Shown one piece after another: positions 1 through 11,386 of a stretch of 64,000 nt of DNA (the stretch's first letter is position 1; each line of letters begins with the position of its first letter). Location: positions 8,212,636-8,276,635 of the forward strand of contig OX422183.1 in NCBI GenBank assembly GCA_949130485.1, read 5' to 3'. The notes beneath the pieces were generated by a model that was given only the letters and a program-made list of their open reading frames with translations, searched no databases and was not told where the DNA came from. Made by a program: the position numbers and the translations under genes. Origin of the DNA: Agelas oroides. Taxonomy: Eukaryota; Porifera; Demospongiae; Agelasida; Agelasidae.

Positions 1-203
1 TCATTCATTCACAAGTGTTTAATTATACCCACACGTGCCCCCTTTCTGGAAATTACAGTACAAATTTAGCACGCCTGTGACACTATGAACAGAAACTATT
101 CGCTTGTATAGCACATATCCAAAAGGATCAACTAGAGTTCCGGCCAGATTAAAACTACATAATGCATGGAAATGTATGTGCAGAATAGCATGCTACAGTG
201 GCA

Positions 204-3200
204 TTAAGTAATACTGACAGCTTTTCTCTCTTCTTCACCCTTGCTGAGAGTACTATTGTTTTCTCCAGATAAGTTGGTAGGTGTTGGGCAGGACATCTTG
301 GGAGACTTAGAGGATGATACTGAGAGAGACTTCGATGATTTATTGCAGGAGAACTTTAAGAACAACTTCTTCCACTGCTCCCTTGCTTGTGGTGCACGGA
401 CCACATGGAATATGAAAATTAGTAGTCCCTGAGAGCTGATCAGGATGCTAAAAAGGATCTGGAAGGTGAAGGTCAGCTCCTTTATGTCTGAACTAGTTGC
501 CAGGAGGCCAAATCCCCAGCCTAACCCAAACAGCAGTGAAAGTCCCAGAACAAGGAAGAAAATCCGTTTTAGTTCTCTCTTGTGATGCATGGAGGAGACA
601 TTCTTTCTGTTCTTCACAAGACAGACAATGATGGTGATGAACATGGCCCAGTTAAAGAGATAGACTGCAACAAATGGAAAGATGAGACCAAACCAGAAAG
701 GGTACATGATAACCCTGCAGCTGTGGATACAGAGAAGGATATAGGCTAGCATGCTGCTTGTTTTTGTTTTGTTCACACAGAAGTGAACACTGGATAGTAT
801 GAGAAAGAGACTTGTTGGCAGTTGTTGCACACTATCACTCACTAGAATGGATTGACATAGTGGCGATAACCAGCCCCTGCTGATATTCCAACAACCACAA
901 TTGGAACCACTGCAGTACAGAATGCAGAAATGGTATTGAAGTTCATTTGGTTTTTGCATAATCTCGTGCCCAGCTGTCCACACCCACCGGGGGATATGGA
1001 CGGCTAGGCACAAAACTATTCTTTGCACTGTAGGCCTACTGATTGAGCAAATATATACAATGTCATGTGAAGTTCTAACTTGCACCAGACAACAGCAGCT
1101 GCTACAGGAACAAAGTAGGTTGATATTTGACCTAGCACATTCCTGACCAATCTCTGATACAGAAATAGAGCCTCCACTGCTGTCCAGCCGAAGAAGACGA
1201 GCATGAAATATTGCAGCAGAGCTGCTACTACCCCACAGAGAGGAGGGACAGTGGTGACAAGACCTGCCACTATGAAGGTAACATATACACCAATCAGTGA
1301 GCAGCTCAAGTTGATTAGCAGCTGCCCATGGATGCCAGCTGAGCCTTGTGCAGAGGAACCGTGCTTCCTGTATAAAATATGAACATAATGGTAGCTCTCT
1401 AAAATTACATAATTTTTGGAAACAGTGCATAGATGGTTACTGTCTTAGGTACAAAATGTACCTTAGAGTATATAGTCTTGTTTCCAGGCCTTCCCACCGT
1501 CCAGTTTTTGATCGCTTACAGTATCTCCATTTTTGCATACAGCAAGTGATCAAAAACTGGACAGTGGGAAGGCCCATGCCGTAATGCTTTCTGCTGTTTT
1601 CCAACAGCGCTGTTGAAAAATTGTGTTTCTCAAGGCCTCCTAAGTCCATGAGACAAGCCTCAAAGCTAGCTTCTTGGGGCTCGTTGAGGCTTCTCCGCGC
1701 TGGCTCATTCTCGGACCTGCTATCGCAGTCGTCGACCCACTGTATTACATAGTAACCAGGGGTCTTGGCAAGCACACATCAGTGATAGCTTTGTTCCCAG
1801 GCCCAGCCCAGCTCTCCATTGCCCGCTTCATGTGTGGAGAGAGCCTGGGAAAGTGGGAATAAGGCTACATCGGTCATACATGAAAAATCAGTGACAGGGT
1901 TAGATGTTATACAAAGTCGCCCCCTGCCAATACCAGGCCTCATTGGGAATGAGGCTACCTTAGATCACATGCTAGGGAGCTACACAATATGTGTTCTGTG
2001 CACTTCCTATCTATGTAGATGCTGAACAGTTCTCATACAACATTGAAGGCATTGTGATGACATATTGTGCTTTTTCACAAGTGCATGAGTCCAGAAGCCG
2101 AACGTTTAATGCAGTGCATAGTATGAATGTTAATTGCTGATGAAAACTAATATGTAAAACAGTGTACCTAGCTAAATACTGGTGCAAACCACTCATACTG
2201 CAACTTTTATGAATAAAAGTATATAGCAGCTTCCAGTTTTCTTACTTGAAGGCAGTGTATGTAATCACAGTGACCACCAAGCACAAAACAGAGATGGCAG
2301 TGCCAATATATGTTACGACTGCAAGAAATATGCCTCCAGGTTCATACACATCTCCTGGGTCGAGGTCCTGAAGTACAAATCATTCAGTAGTTAAGTCATA
2401 CGAATAAAACCATAGCTACAAGTTATGAATCAAGCCACACTGCATGCTTGATAGCCTGAACACAGCCTGCATGGTTCAGAATTGTGCACTTCACTCACAA
2501 ACAGAAGACCAAAGTGCCCAAGCTGTGTACACGCACAGTGTGTTGTTGCACCATCATCAGAGACCACCCTGCAGCTGTCTGTGCTCCACCTGCCATACTG
2601 CCCTGCACACAGACCAAGTAGCAAGTCATAGTAATTTACATACAGGACCACAATAATTGCATTCCTGAATGTAAATGTTGCAAACATTTCTGCATACATA
2701 TCATACACACAGCATCCAGAATTTCACCACATACATGTAGCACTTCCTGCTTGGCAATATAATCATACCTTTTCTGGCAAAGTTAGAGCACATTGCTGTG
2801 GATTGGGGTGGGATTTGGTCATCACAAGCCTGCAGCGATATGTACAAAGAGGAAATAGAGTTTCAAAAGTTTGGATTTCTAGTCAGAATGGTTACTTTAG
2901 TTGGATTTTGTAAAGTCCATACATGTAGTATGAAAACTGCACAAACAGTTCGTACACATTGTTAATAACAATCTGAGGCTTGGGTTATCATTTAGAATTT
3001 TTGATGACTGAGCAGGGGCAGATCCAGAGACTGAAGAAGGTAGGGGGGGGGGAGCATACATAGAGTGTGGGGTTGGTGCAGCACACATAGCGCACAGTGT
3101 TCTAGGGGGTCTGGGCAAATTTAGACCATATGAGAGTGCTTCTGAGGCCGTTGGAGACCACCATAACCACACAAATTTATGGCAACTGGAGTGTTACTAA

Positions 3201-5071
3201 GGCGATTCATCTTATTCGTTGTTTCTTGGACCTTCAGAATCAGCCTTTGTATTTTTGGCACTGCCACAGAACTGTCTCTTGGGAGCTGCAAATTTGAGTG
3301 CTTTATGTTTGCAGGACATGAAGCAGCGATTCATATAGAGATATGCACTGCATCGGAGTAGCAACGTGCACTAAGCGGGCGGTAAACCTCTGCATTTTGC
3401 GCTCGCTCAGTTCCAAAGGGGGGGGGGGTATGCATGGGCTCCCATGCCCCCCTCCTGCATCTGCCCGTGCTGAATCATATGGTTTGTTATTGTATAGACA
3501 CCCTGATGGTATCTTTTTTCCACACACCATTCTGAACTGCTGAAAGGCCAGTTGTATTTCTCCAGTAGACATACTGATGTTTGTAACACTGCTGTTTACA
3601 TCCACTCCAAGTATGATAGATCCAATCGCAGAGTTCTCACAGTTTGTGTCCAAGGTCAGAAAGAGTGCATTGGTAAGGAAGACATTGTAAACAATTCGTT
3701 GTCGTAGTGAGGCATAAGCTGTGTTGCCATCAAACAGTGACTGTGGTAACTCGACTGATGCTGTTGCATTAGGGAGTTGGTCCATCATAGTTACAAGAAC
3801 TTCCTTAGTTATTCCACTGGAGTTTCTGATAGCTTCTTCAACAGGACCCAAGTTGACACTGAAGGATTCCCTAGAGAAGCTTTCAGGATTTACGTCTCGC
3901 AGTAGGAGGGCAAAATTGTCAAGAGGAAATGCCAGAGTGTTATTGGTAGAGTTGGCTGGTATGGGAACTGTATTGGCAAACCTCCTTAGACTCTGAAGTA
4001 ACCTATATATACATTTATAAGTAGGGAAATACAAGTCAGTACGTCACAACAGAAGCCCAACTATGCTAAAACATGCATGGATGATTACAATGGAAAGCCA
4101 GAGGTATACAGTAAGGATCAATAACATACATAGTGCCAAGTTTTAAAACACCTTGTAGAAGTGTTGGCTTGGCGCTGGCTCTCAAGAATGTTATCTGGAA
4201 TGGCTTCCAGGAGGTTGTTTATCAACTGCAGGTAGTTCCCTCTCACCTGTGCAGGATGAAGGACCATGTGACCTCTTTACTGGTATTTGATAGGAGTTCA
4301 TCATTTGGATATATATTGAGCACTTTTACTCTTGAAAACTTTTATCACATTGAGCTGAATGGATAACCTTATCACATCATAGTAATAATCATTATACGTA
4401 TTTACTCCCCCCAGAAAATATTGCCCAAATTTCTAGTATGAAAATCTATATCGCTACCTCCTATGGTCAGAAATCTTTGGGAAAGTACCACATTTCATTT
4501 TGTCACAAGTTTCACTTTGCACCCAGTCACAACAAATCTTTTGAGGAGGTGAACTGGTGGCAAACCTCAGGTTGATTAATGGCCGCTGCTGTTAGTTCCT
4601 CCATGATGCTGGTAGCTACAATGATGGCAGACACCTCAAGTTCAGAGGCATTTGCTGTGATGTTGACTATAACCACTGCAGCACTCTCAGTGTCTGAAGC
4701 TATTTGCTGAACACAGGGAGAAAATGTGGAATGTGATCACATGTACTCCACTAGTCCCTCACCCACACACATACACACACAATAGCAAATATTCTTGCCT
4801 GTGCATGACCTGTTTACCTGGCTAACTTCACAGAGGTGCAGACTAGTGACACTCAGCCCACACCCACTAAAGTCAACACTGAGCCACTCTGCTTGTGCTG
4901 AGCACCTACGCACTATCATGCCTCCTGAAACACCTGCCATTTCTTGGCATGATCTGAGTCCAGAACAGGACAGAGTTTGAAAGCTACCAGCAACTGTGTC
5001 TGTCCAGTTGTAGCTTATCCCACTTCCTGGAAAGAGGGGGTGGTGGTTTTGTGTAGGACAGCCTGTCAGAG
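204..5071 (-). CDS. Adhesion G protein-coupled receptor, copy 1 (HRM-GAIN-GPS-7TM)
   Basis: Family B2 (adhesion) seven-helix receptor at the plasma membrane; ligand unknown. Exons read on the minus strand: about 4818-5071 (HormR-like, Cys-rich, with GISYNWTDTVAG and RRCSAQAEW), 4566-4706, 4152-4246, 3528-4002 (GAIN domain), 2769-2829, 2644-2664 (21-nt microexon), 2499-2602 (GPS: W-x3-SC and CACTQLGHF), 2246-2367 (TM1), 1084-1367 (TM2-4), 843-909, and 204-720 (TM5-7 plus a Ser-rich tail, TAA stop). Phases agree at every junction from 4818 leftward. The 5' limit of the HormR exon and any exon further upstream, including the signal peptide, are not resolved; 5071 is one of three possible acceptors. 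The 1084 exon ends at a GC donor where copy 2 has GT. A MITE (3013-3469) lies in an intron. Family assignment is firm; the 5' end is uncertain. Confidence 0.85.
1487..1575. repeat. Foldback element in GPCR1 intron
   Basis: Inverted arms GGCCTTCCCACCGTCCAG and CTGGACAGTGGGAAGGCC enclose a short loop, with further pairing through TTTTTGATC/GATCAAAAA. Related foldbacks lie at about 22424-22510, 16427-16500 and 39585-39650, usually next to the motif CCTGGGAATGAGGCTA. No coding potential. Confidence 0.7.
3013..3469. mobile_element. MITE-like element in GPCR1 intron
   Basis: It starts CAGGGGCAGATCCAGAG and ends near CATCTGCCCGTG, which is a degenerate terminal inverted repeat. Flanks are CTGAG on the left and CTGAA on the right. 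The same element sits at the same place in the second GPCR copy, so it inserted before the tandem duplication. It has G-rich and C-rich inner ends and no convincing transposase. Confidence 0.6.
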
Positions 5072-5614
5072 CTGCAGGACAATGAGGTAAGGAAGTAGTG
5101 GCAGAATATGAATAGTCAGTAGCCGATCGTTCAAACACTTTCAAATAACCCAGCTATAAATCAAACCATCTCCTAACTTAGCTGTCATTAAGAGTTTCAA
5201 TCTAGCTGATGAGTACAGTTTAAGTTACCAAAGATTGGAAAACCTTGTTGTGAAAATAATTTTAAAGATTAACTCTTGAATAATTAATTATATTGATAAA
5301 AAAAGTTACTCACATACACATGTACATGTGTGTGAGTAAAAGATTAACTCTCACCACAAGTACAGAACCTCAAGTCTTCCTTGTGGTATATACGTACATT
5401 TGACTCTACAATGGATTTCCTTATGGTAGCTAATTGTTTCCATGTACTTGCAGCACCATGTATGCCAGACCAGAGTTAGATAACCTCACTACACCACCTG
5501 ACTGACTTGCAGTAGATCAGTTGGACACATTAAAAATGATTTACATGTGAAACACATTATTTATCCACAAAATTTTGAGTACTATTCAACTAGAATATAT
5601 TGATATCACTGGCT
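5072..5614. other. No gene recognised
   Basis: AT-rich sequence between the GPCR1 HormR exon and a MITE. Undetected 5' exons of GPCR1 could lie here or further right, but no motif supports one. A small palindromic stretch of ACATACACATGTACATGTGTGT type lies near 5311-5333. Confidence 0.4.
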
Positions 5615-5622
5615 GTGTCAAA

Positions 5623-5918
5623 CAGTGGCGTACGTAGCCAGGATGAGCAAGTTACGTGAGTACAGTATGGGTGCACTCAGTGCGTGCATAACACGCATCT
5701 GCTTGGGGACCATGAGCATGCTCCTGCCTTGAGATCTGAGATCGCTTGTTTGTGGCCACAAATACCATTCTTTCAATCTTTCCTGTATGCTACATGAAAC
5801 TTACGATCACACATGCTAATAACTGATCTTTGACCTTACATTATATTTACCTGGGCACCATGCAGCAAATTTTACGTGGGCATAGGCTCGGGTATGCCTA
5901 GGTGTAGCTACGCCACTG
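5623..5918. mobile_element. hAT-type MITE, 296 bp
   Basis: Ends CAGTGGCGTACGTAGCC and GTGTAGCTACGCCACTG form terminal inverted repeats. The element is flanked by an exact 8-bp target duplication GTGTCAAA at 5615-5622 and 5919-5926. An 8-bp duplication with CAGTGGCG termini is typical of non-autonomous hAT elements. No ORF of note inside. Confidence 0.85.
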
Positions 5919-6019
5919 GTGTCAAAAGGAAAGTTGTCATTGCGTATTTGGTGTGGCATAATTCTTCTTGAGGCGGACCCATTATTCACAGCTTTAAATC
6001 ACCTATAATTATCATAGGC

Positions 6020-6411
6020 AGCAGAACCGGGGGGGGGCAGTGGGGGCAGTTGCCCCGAGATCCCGGCGCACGAGTGTCGAGTCTCGCTACATTGTGGCCC
6101 CGCCCCAAGCTCAGTCGGCCTCAGCACTTGAAACTCAGAAGTTTGGACTCTTCAGCAACGGCCACTGCATGGCATGTGGACGTCTATACGAATTAGAGTC
6201 ATACATGCGAAGATGTACAGATAACAATGATAACTGTAGTGCCGCTTTGGGCCAAAAGTGGCCTCAGAAGCAATCTCAGAGCATCTAATTTGCAAAATTT
6301 TCCTGGGGGACATACCCCCAGACCCCCCCCCCCCCCTAGCATGTGCGTGCTTACGCACGCACACAAATCGTTGGCCCCCCCAATCTCAAATGTCTTCTGC
6401 CGCCATTGATT
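6020..6411. repeat. Degenerate transposon-like element with G/C-rich inner ends
   Basis: Possible inverted ends GGCAGCAGAA and TTCTGCCGCC with poly-G and poly-C stretches just inside. The inner end resembles the sequence near 25540-25580 (CATGCCCCCAGACCC and similar). No clean target duplication was seen, so the boundaries are approximate. Confidence 0.4.
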
Positions 6412-6585
6412 ATGCTGTCATATTACACCCAGCCAAGTCCAGTGTACCCAGTGATAGTACACATATGCAATAAGTTCATACAAGTGCTACACAGGCTCCT
6501 GATGTAAGACTGAGAATTTGCAGAGCACTGATTAGGCCCCTACAACTGTGACTTGGGCACCAAAGTCCCATTTGTCCACTCCCAG

Positions 6586-6589
<4 letters not shown>

Positions 6590-6631
<42 letters not shown>

Positions 6632-6639
6632 TGCACACA

Positions 6640-6707
<68 letters not shown>

Positions 6708-6736
6708 CACACGCATGCACGCACACAGCACGCACG

Positions 6737-6774
<38 letters not shown>

Positions 6775-6782
6775 CACACACT
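6590..6782. repeat. Microsatellite (AC)n / (GCAC)n
   Basis: Dinucleotide AC runs flank a long tetranucleotide run of GCAC type, with ATGC interruptions. The open frames reported across it (poly Thr-His on one strand, poly Val-Cys on the other) are artefacts of the repeat. Confidence 0.97.
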
Positions 6783-6899
6783 AGGTTCATCACTTACTCT
6801 TTATGAATACCTAAGACATAGTGTAAAGTGGGGGAGCTCTAACACCAACCATATGCAGACATCACTGTCCCTATTTTTGCTTGAATGCAGGTGGACAAA

Positions 6900-7330
6900 T
6901 CAGCAGGGGGTTAGCTTAGTATCTAGCTAAACATAGTGTGGAAGCCTAGCTAGGTTAGGGCAAAAGTGGAACAGGGAACAGGCAATCAGAGTTAGGTGCA
7001 CAATCCAACTCCTAATAATAAGCATAGCCATTGCATGTATTCTGCCAACCTGTGGCGGGTCCTAATTGGTGGTAATTGAAGCCATTTAGAGGCAAGATGA
7101 TAAACAAAGCCAGCCAACTTCTATATATGGCTATAGAACAGGCCCGTCTATAATTATAATGTTGACTGACTGGGCAGAAGATGGCCAATGCTACTAGCTA
7201 TTATGCATATCTATATCTGAGTTGTGTAGGAGCTAAGAACACCCTGCAAAAACCTTTTAGAGATGTCAGTCAGTGTTGTAAAGAAGTGCCCTTACCACAA
7301 ATCTCCGAATCATGTGGATGGCTAAATGGG
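6900..7330. repeat. Sequence repeated near 42,930-43,200
   Basis: The stretch around 7090-7300 (AAGATGATAAACAAAG, GGGCAGAAGATGGCC, GAGTTGTGTAGGAGCTAAGA) recurs with small differences at 43,030-43,190. A shorter related piece is near 35,385-35,440. It is non-coding as far as I can see and is an interspersed repeat of unknown type. Confidence 0.6.
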
Positions 7331-8207
7331 CAAAGTCAAAGTGTACACAAGATTGACGAAAACTTTGCACCCTTGAAACTGCTCCCTCTACCTGATAATG
7401 CCAAACAACTAAAATTTTAGTCTCTCAGCTAAAATGAAAATTTGCACCCTCTCGAAGGCTCCACCACCCAGTTTCGGAAAGCTCAACTCAAAACTACTCA
7501 CGCTTTTCCCCGCTCACCTCTAAGCCAGGGAGCTATGGCCACAAACCTACTGCCTGTCGTTGCTCCTAGGATGGAGCAAAGTTACACACATTCCTGCTAG
7601 CATAGAATCAGATGGGGCCTTCAAGCCTGAAAAGTCAGCTTTCTACAGTACCTTTGCCAGACAACTGTGCAATGACACCTGTCTTCCAGGATAGCTCTCA
7701 GCCTTTTCAGCACATTCACAAACATTCAAGCCCACTCCAGCAAACTTTATGAAAACAAATGGCCAACCATCACATCCAATGAGCTAGAAAATCTTAAGTG
7801 TTGGAGGATTTCTTCAAAGTTCCGCCCAGCCACATGAAAGTGCCGCCAGACTACTACAAAGAGCCACAGGCCACATCAAAGGGACATGCCCCCCTTGTTG
7901 ATTCTGGTTGCCGCCGTGGGAAAATGTAAACAAGCCAATGAATTTCAATAGCACCATCATGGTCACCCCAATTATCCACGGAGACTATACAGGGCCAAAC
8001 ATTTGCCATCACGAAATGGGACCTATGGTGACACAGGATTTTACAGTGGCCAAACTAGCTATCGGTAGGAAAACCTTGAATTGCCAATCGGCCGATTCTG
8101 ATCATAATTGGGGTGACCATGATTACAGTGGATATATGTGAGCAGCGTTTGTCACTTTTAGCATCTAAACATTGATGCTGGCAGGACTGGTTCAGAGTGA
8201 AGTACTA
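7331..8207. other. No gene recognised; part is an inverted copy of 43,540-43,620
   Basis: About 7975-8060 matches the reverse complement of about 43,540-43,620 (core GGCCAAACATTTGCC, CCATTTCGTG on the other strand). I see no domain in the remaining sequence. Confidence 0.45.
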
Positions 8208-11200
8208 TCACATTGTCACACCTCTGGCTAGTATGAAATTCGAGTCAAATGGCCTCTTTGTACATGTATGAACAATCAACAAACCACATCTATGCATGTT
8301 TGAGATCTGGTTCAGCATTTCCAGACCTTCAATACTGGATACTGCCACATTGAACGGAGGTTGGGTGTGAACATCCACAAGGATATTTCTTCCCTCCACC
8401 CTCGGATTGTCATTTACAAAGTTCACAACAGGTTGCACTGCAGAATAATGTCAAACTTGATAATGTATACCATTTTGCTAGCAAGCTTTACAGGGATAGC
8501 AGTTGTGCTATGTTAGTGAACACACAGCCAAATCCATTCACATAATATTGTACCAGGTAAGCTGACATCTACAATAGAGCTACTATAAAAGACACCATGT
8601 ACAGTAGTAGCTAAGGAACTCACTATCAGTGGGGACAGGTACTGTAGGAGTGTCAGTAATGATCTCAGTAGTAGTTGGTGAGGGGGCCTCAGTAGTGGCC
8701 TCAGTAGTAGTTGGTGACGGAGGCACAGTAGTGGCCTCAGTAGTGGTTAGTGAGGGAGGCACAGTAATGATCTCAGTAGTGGTTGGTAAGGGGGTCACAG
8801 TAGTGGCCTCGGGAATGGTTGGTGAGGGGGCCTCAGTAGTGGCCTCAGGAGTGGTTGGTGAGGGGGCCAGAGTAGTGGCCTCGGGAGTGGTTGGTGAGGG
8901 GGCCTCAGTAGTGGTCTCAGTAGTGGTTGGTGAGGGGGCCTCAGTAGTGGCCTCAGGAGTGGTTGGTGAGGGGGCCTCAGTAGTGGCCTCAGGAGTGGTT
9001 GGTGAGGGGGCCTCAGTAGTCGGTGCTTGTTGAGTACACAGATTTGCTTCACAATATGGCTTGTTGCTTGGACAGCTGCTGCAAGGTGTCCCACTTTCAT
9101 AAGGCCGTTCTCCTTCAATATTTCCACTAAACAAACAAGCAAAAACAAAAAACAGCAATATAAACATTTCAACAGATGACACAATCAACAAAGATACTTT
9201 AACTTGTGAACAAGTACCAAGAATAGGATTGGAACAAAGTAATGGTGCCAGTGGACCAGTGGCGTAGCCAGGTCACAGACGACGCCCGGGCACTGCACGC
9301 GTTTGTTTTGTTTGTTTGCATGCTCCCCTAGTAATTTTTTGCATCTTAGAGGTAGCTACTCAGATTGTTCTTGAGACTATTTTTGAAATGCCGTCGGTCT
9401 TGAATCGCAAGTAGTTCTGACCATAGATAGTACAGTACGGACTGTATTATCTATGTTCTGACCCATGACTTCGGCATACGTGCGCGCAGTACAGGTCTTC
9501 ACCAGTATTAAATGCCAAACATGCGAACAGTGAGGTTAAGAGAGCATAGCAAACTTCATCATTGCAAATAGTTATACAACGAAAGTACAATGTTCAACTG
9601 TTTTCCGGACGCTGACGCCCGGGCCTGGGCCCGGGTGGGCCCGGGTTTGGCTATGCCACTGCAGTGGACAAACACGACCCAACCAATAGCATTTGCAATA
9701 TTCAACATCTTGTGGACTAAACTAGTTGCAGTACTTACCCTGGTCCAAAGTTGCATATGAAGAGTATTGCATCCCTAAATTGGGATCCAGCACTAATATT
9801 AACTGTGGGACATCTAACAGCACCACAACCCACATTGACCGTATTGTGCCAGACAACCTATACAATACAGAAAGAGAGTGGTAACATGTTGGAGTATATA
9901 AAACATGCATGCAGCTATATAGTATATAGCCTCATTCCCAGGATGATGACATGTTTTACTATAGTCTAGCCTCATTCCCAGGATGATGACATGTTTTACT
10001 ATAGTCTAGCCTCATTCCCAGGATGATGACATGTTTACTATAGTCTAGCCTCATTCCCAGGCCTAATGTAGTCTTGTGCCCAGCCCAGCCCACGCGCGCC
10101 TCCCGGCGAGACACTTGTGAGAGGGTGGGGTCTGGGGATGAGACTACGCCCCATGCAGCCCAACTTCCTGCCACTTGCAGTGGGGATAGCCTGGTACAGA
10201 ATCACATGTGCGTGACATCAAGATAGCTCTAGAAAGGATGGAACGTAGAAAAGACTAGTGTCTAGAGACAGGCATAAAATCCACTACTAAAGTTTAACCA
10301 TTTGCATCACAGTTCCAAACCTACACTGCGGCACTTGTGAAGGTCTAGCTAGCCATACTCATAACACCTATCAACTGCAGTGTAGTCACAAACCCAGATC
10401 CGATGTTGTAGCCTTGAGCCATACTCCAAAATATTGTGGAAGAGGAATTACAACACCCAATAGGCAAAACATGTATTCGTTAATTATAAGTCTGCACCAG
10501 GCAACAATGAAACAGTATAGTGAAAGTCTTAACGCAAAGTCCACATGGTCGTGCGTATGTGTAACAGTTACTAATGGTTTTCTTTCTCAGGCCACTAGTG
10601 CGGGAAATCAAAGTGCGCGGGCGGACGGGGCCCAGAGCAGAGCGAAGGTAACAGGTAACTTCCCACATGTACCTAGTTGCTGTCACACGCACCAAGCGTT
10701 GAACGTGTAGTCTAGTTGCTCGAACAACGTGCAAAACGTCGTCTTTCAGTCCTTGCCACCAGACCCTCCCCACTGCATACAAGCGATGGGAAGAGTGAGA
10801 TTAGCTAGTTGCTTGCGACCACAACAATGTGCACTTACTTGTGTGTAGTGGCCACACGCGCCGCCAGTTGGGAGAGGGTTACACGTGTTTGTAGCATAGT
10901 CATAGTAGGAGGATTCTGCATTAGCCCAAGAATCAACGATGAAGGATGTGTAGTTCACTGGAACCCTCTCGCCAAGAAAGATGTTTTCACCGATGAAACT
11001 GAAGGAGGGGGAGCTGACAGTAGTACTGTGCCCAAATTGACAATTCAGAGAGTATGCCTGTGCAATCCCAGCAAGCTCTTCATTGTACATCTGCAAGTGA
11101 AAAGGCGGATTGCAGGGAAATAATAATATCATAAAATCAAAAAATCAGTGAACTGTAGCTGACATCTGACATGAAAGCACCATGGTACATAGATTAAATG

Positions 11201-11386
11201 CAGCTATTAGTAATAACTCACGATTACTTCCATGTTTGTTGCAGTAGGCATAACTCCCCTACGAACAAAGTTGTGAGCTCGAACAATCTCATCCTTGTCT
11301 GCAGCAGATATGGTTATTGGAGTCTGTGCTGCCACTCCACAAATAAGAGCAGTGAAAAGTACAGCTGCAACGGATTCTTTCAACAT
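8208..11386 (-). CDS. Secreted CAP-domain protein with Thr/Pro-rich repeat region, copy 1
   Basis: CAP (CRISP/antigen 5/PR-1) superfamily extracellular protein. Exons: 11222-11386 (signal peptide MLKESVAAVLFTALICGVAAQ, then the start of CAP), 10839-11090 (GENIFLGER, CGHYTQ), 9739-9857 (VVWHNTVNVGCGAVRCP, CNFGPG), 8624-9126 (ERPYESGTPCSSCP hook region, then a stalk of about ten 12-residue APSPTTPEATTE-type repeats), and 8208-8437. Phases agree at all junctions and give about 422 residues if the last exon ends at 8208. The CAP1 motif HYTQ/VVW and the CAP2 motif are both present. The repeats are likely O-glycosylated. The final exon (NPRVEGRNILVDVHTQPPF) is unrecognised and its 3' limit is uncertain. 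An upstream Met at 11422 is possible, but the 11386 start gives a clean signal peptide. Copy 2 keeps only the first two exons. Confidence 0.85.
8650..9030 (-). repeat. 36-bp tandem repeat coding for Thr/Pro/Glu stalk
   Basis: About ten imperfect 36-bp units (GTGGTTGGTGAGGGGGCCTC on the plus strand) within CAP exon 4, all keeping the frame. Variation between units is mostly conservative (Glu/Val/Ile at the variable positions). Confidence 0.9.
9257..9661. mobile_element. hAT-type MITE in CAP1 intron, 405 bp
   Basis: Termini CAGTGGCGTAGCCAGG and TTTGGCTATGCCACTG are inverted repeats. An exact 8-bp target duplication CAGTGGAC is present at 9249-9256 and 9662-9669. It lies in the intron between CAP exons 3 and 4. 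It is related at its ends to the 5623-5918 element but differs inside. Confidence 0.87.
9921..10060. repeat. 40-bp tandem repeat, about 3.5 units
   Basis: The unit contains CTCATTCCCAGGATGATGAC and starts at about 9931, 9971, 10011 and 10050. The units are nearly identical, so they arose recently. It lies in a CAP1 intron and carries the CTCATTCCCAGG motif also found at foldback elements in this window. Confidence 0.9.

Noticed and set aside
6476-6930. Open frames of poly Thr-His or poly Val-Cys
   Set aside because: They are translations of the AC/GCAC microsatellite in several frames.
8629-9033. Plus-strand frame rich in VVASVVVGEGAS
   Set aside because: Antisense shadow of the CAP stalk repeats, which have the signal peptide, hook and splice phases on the minus strand.
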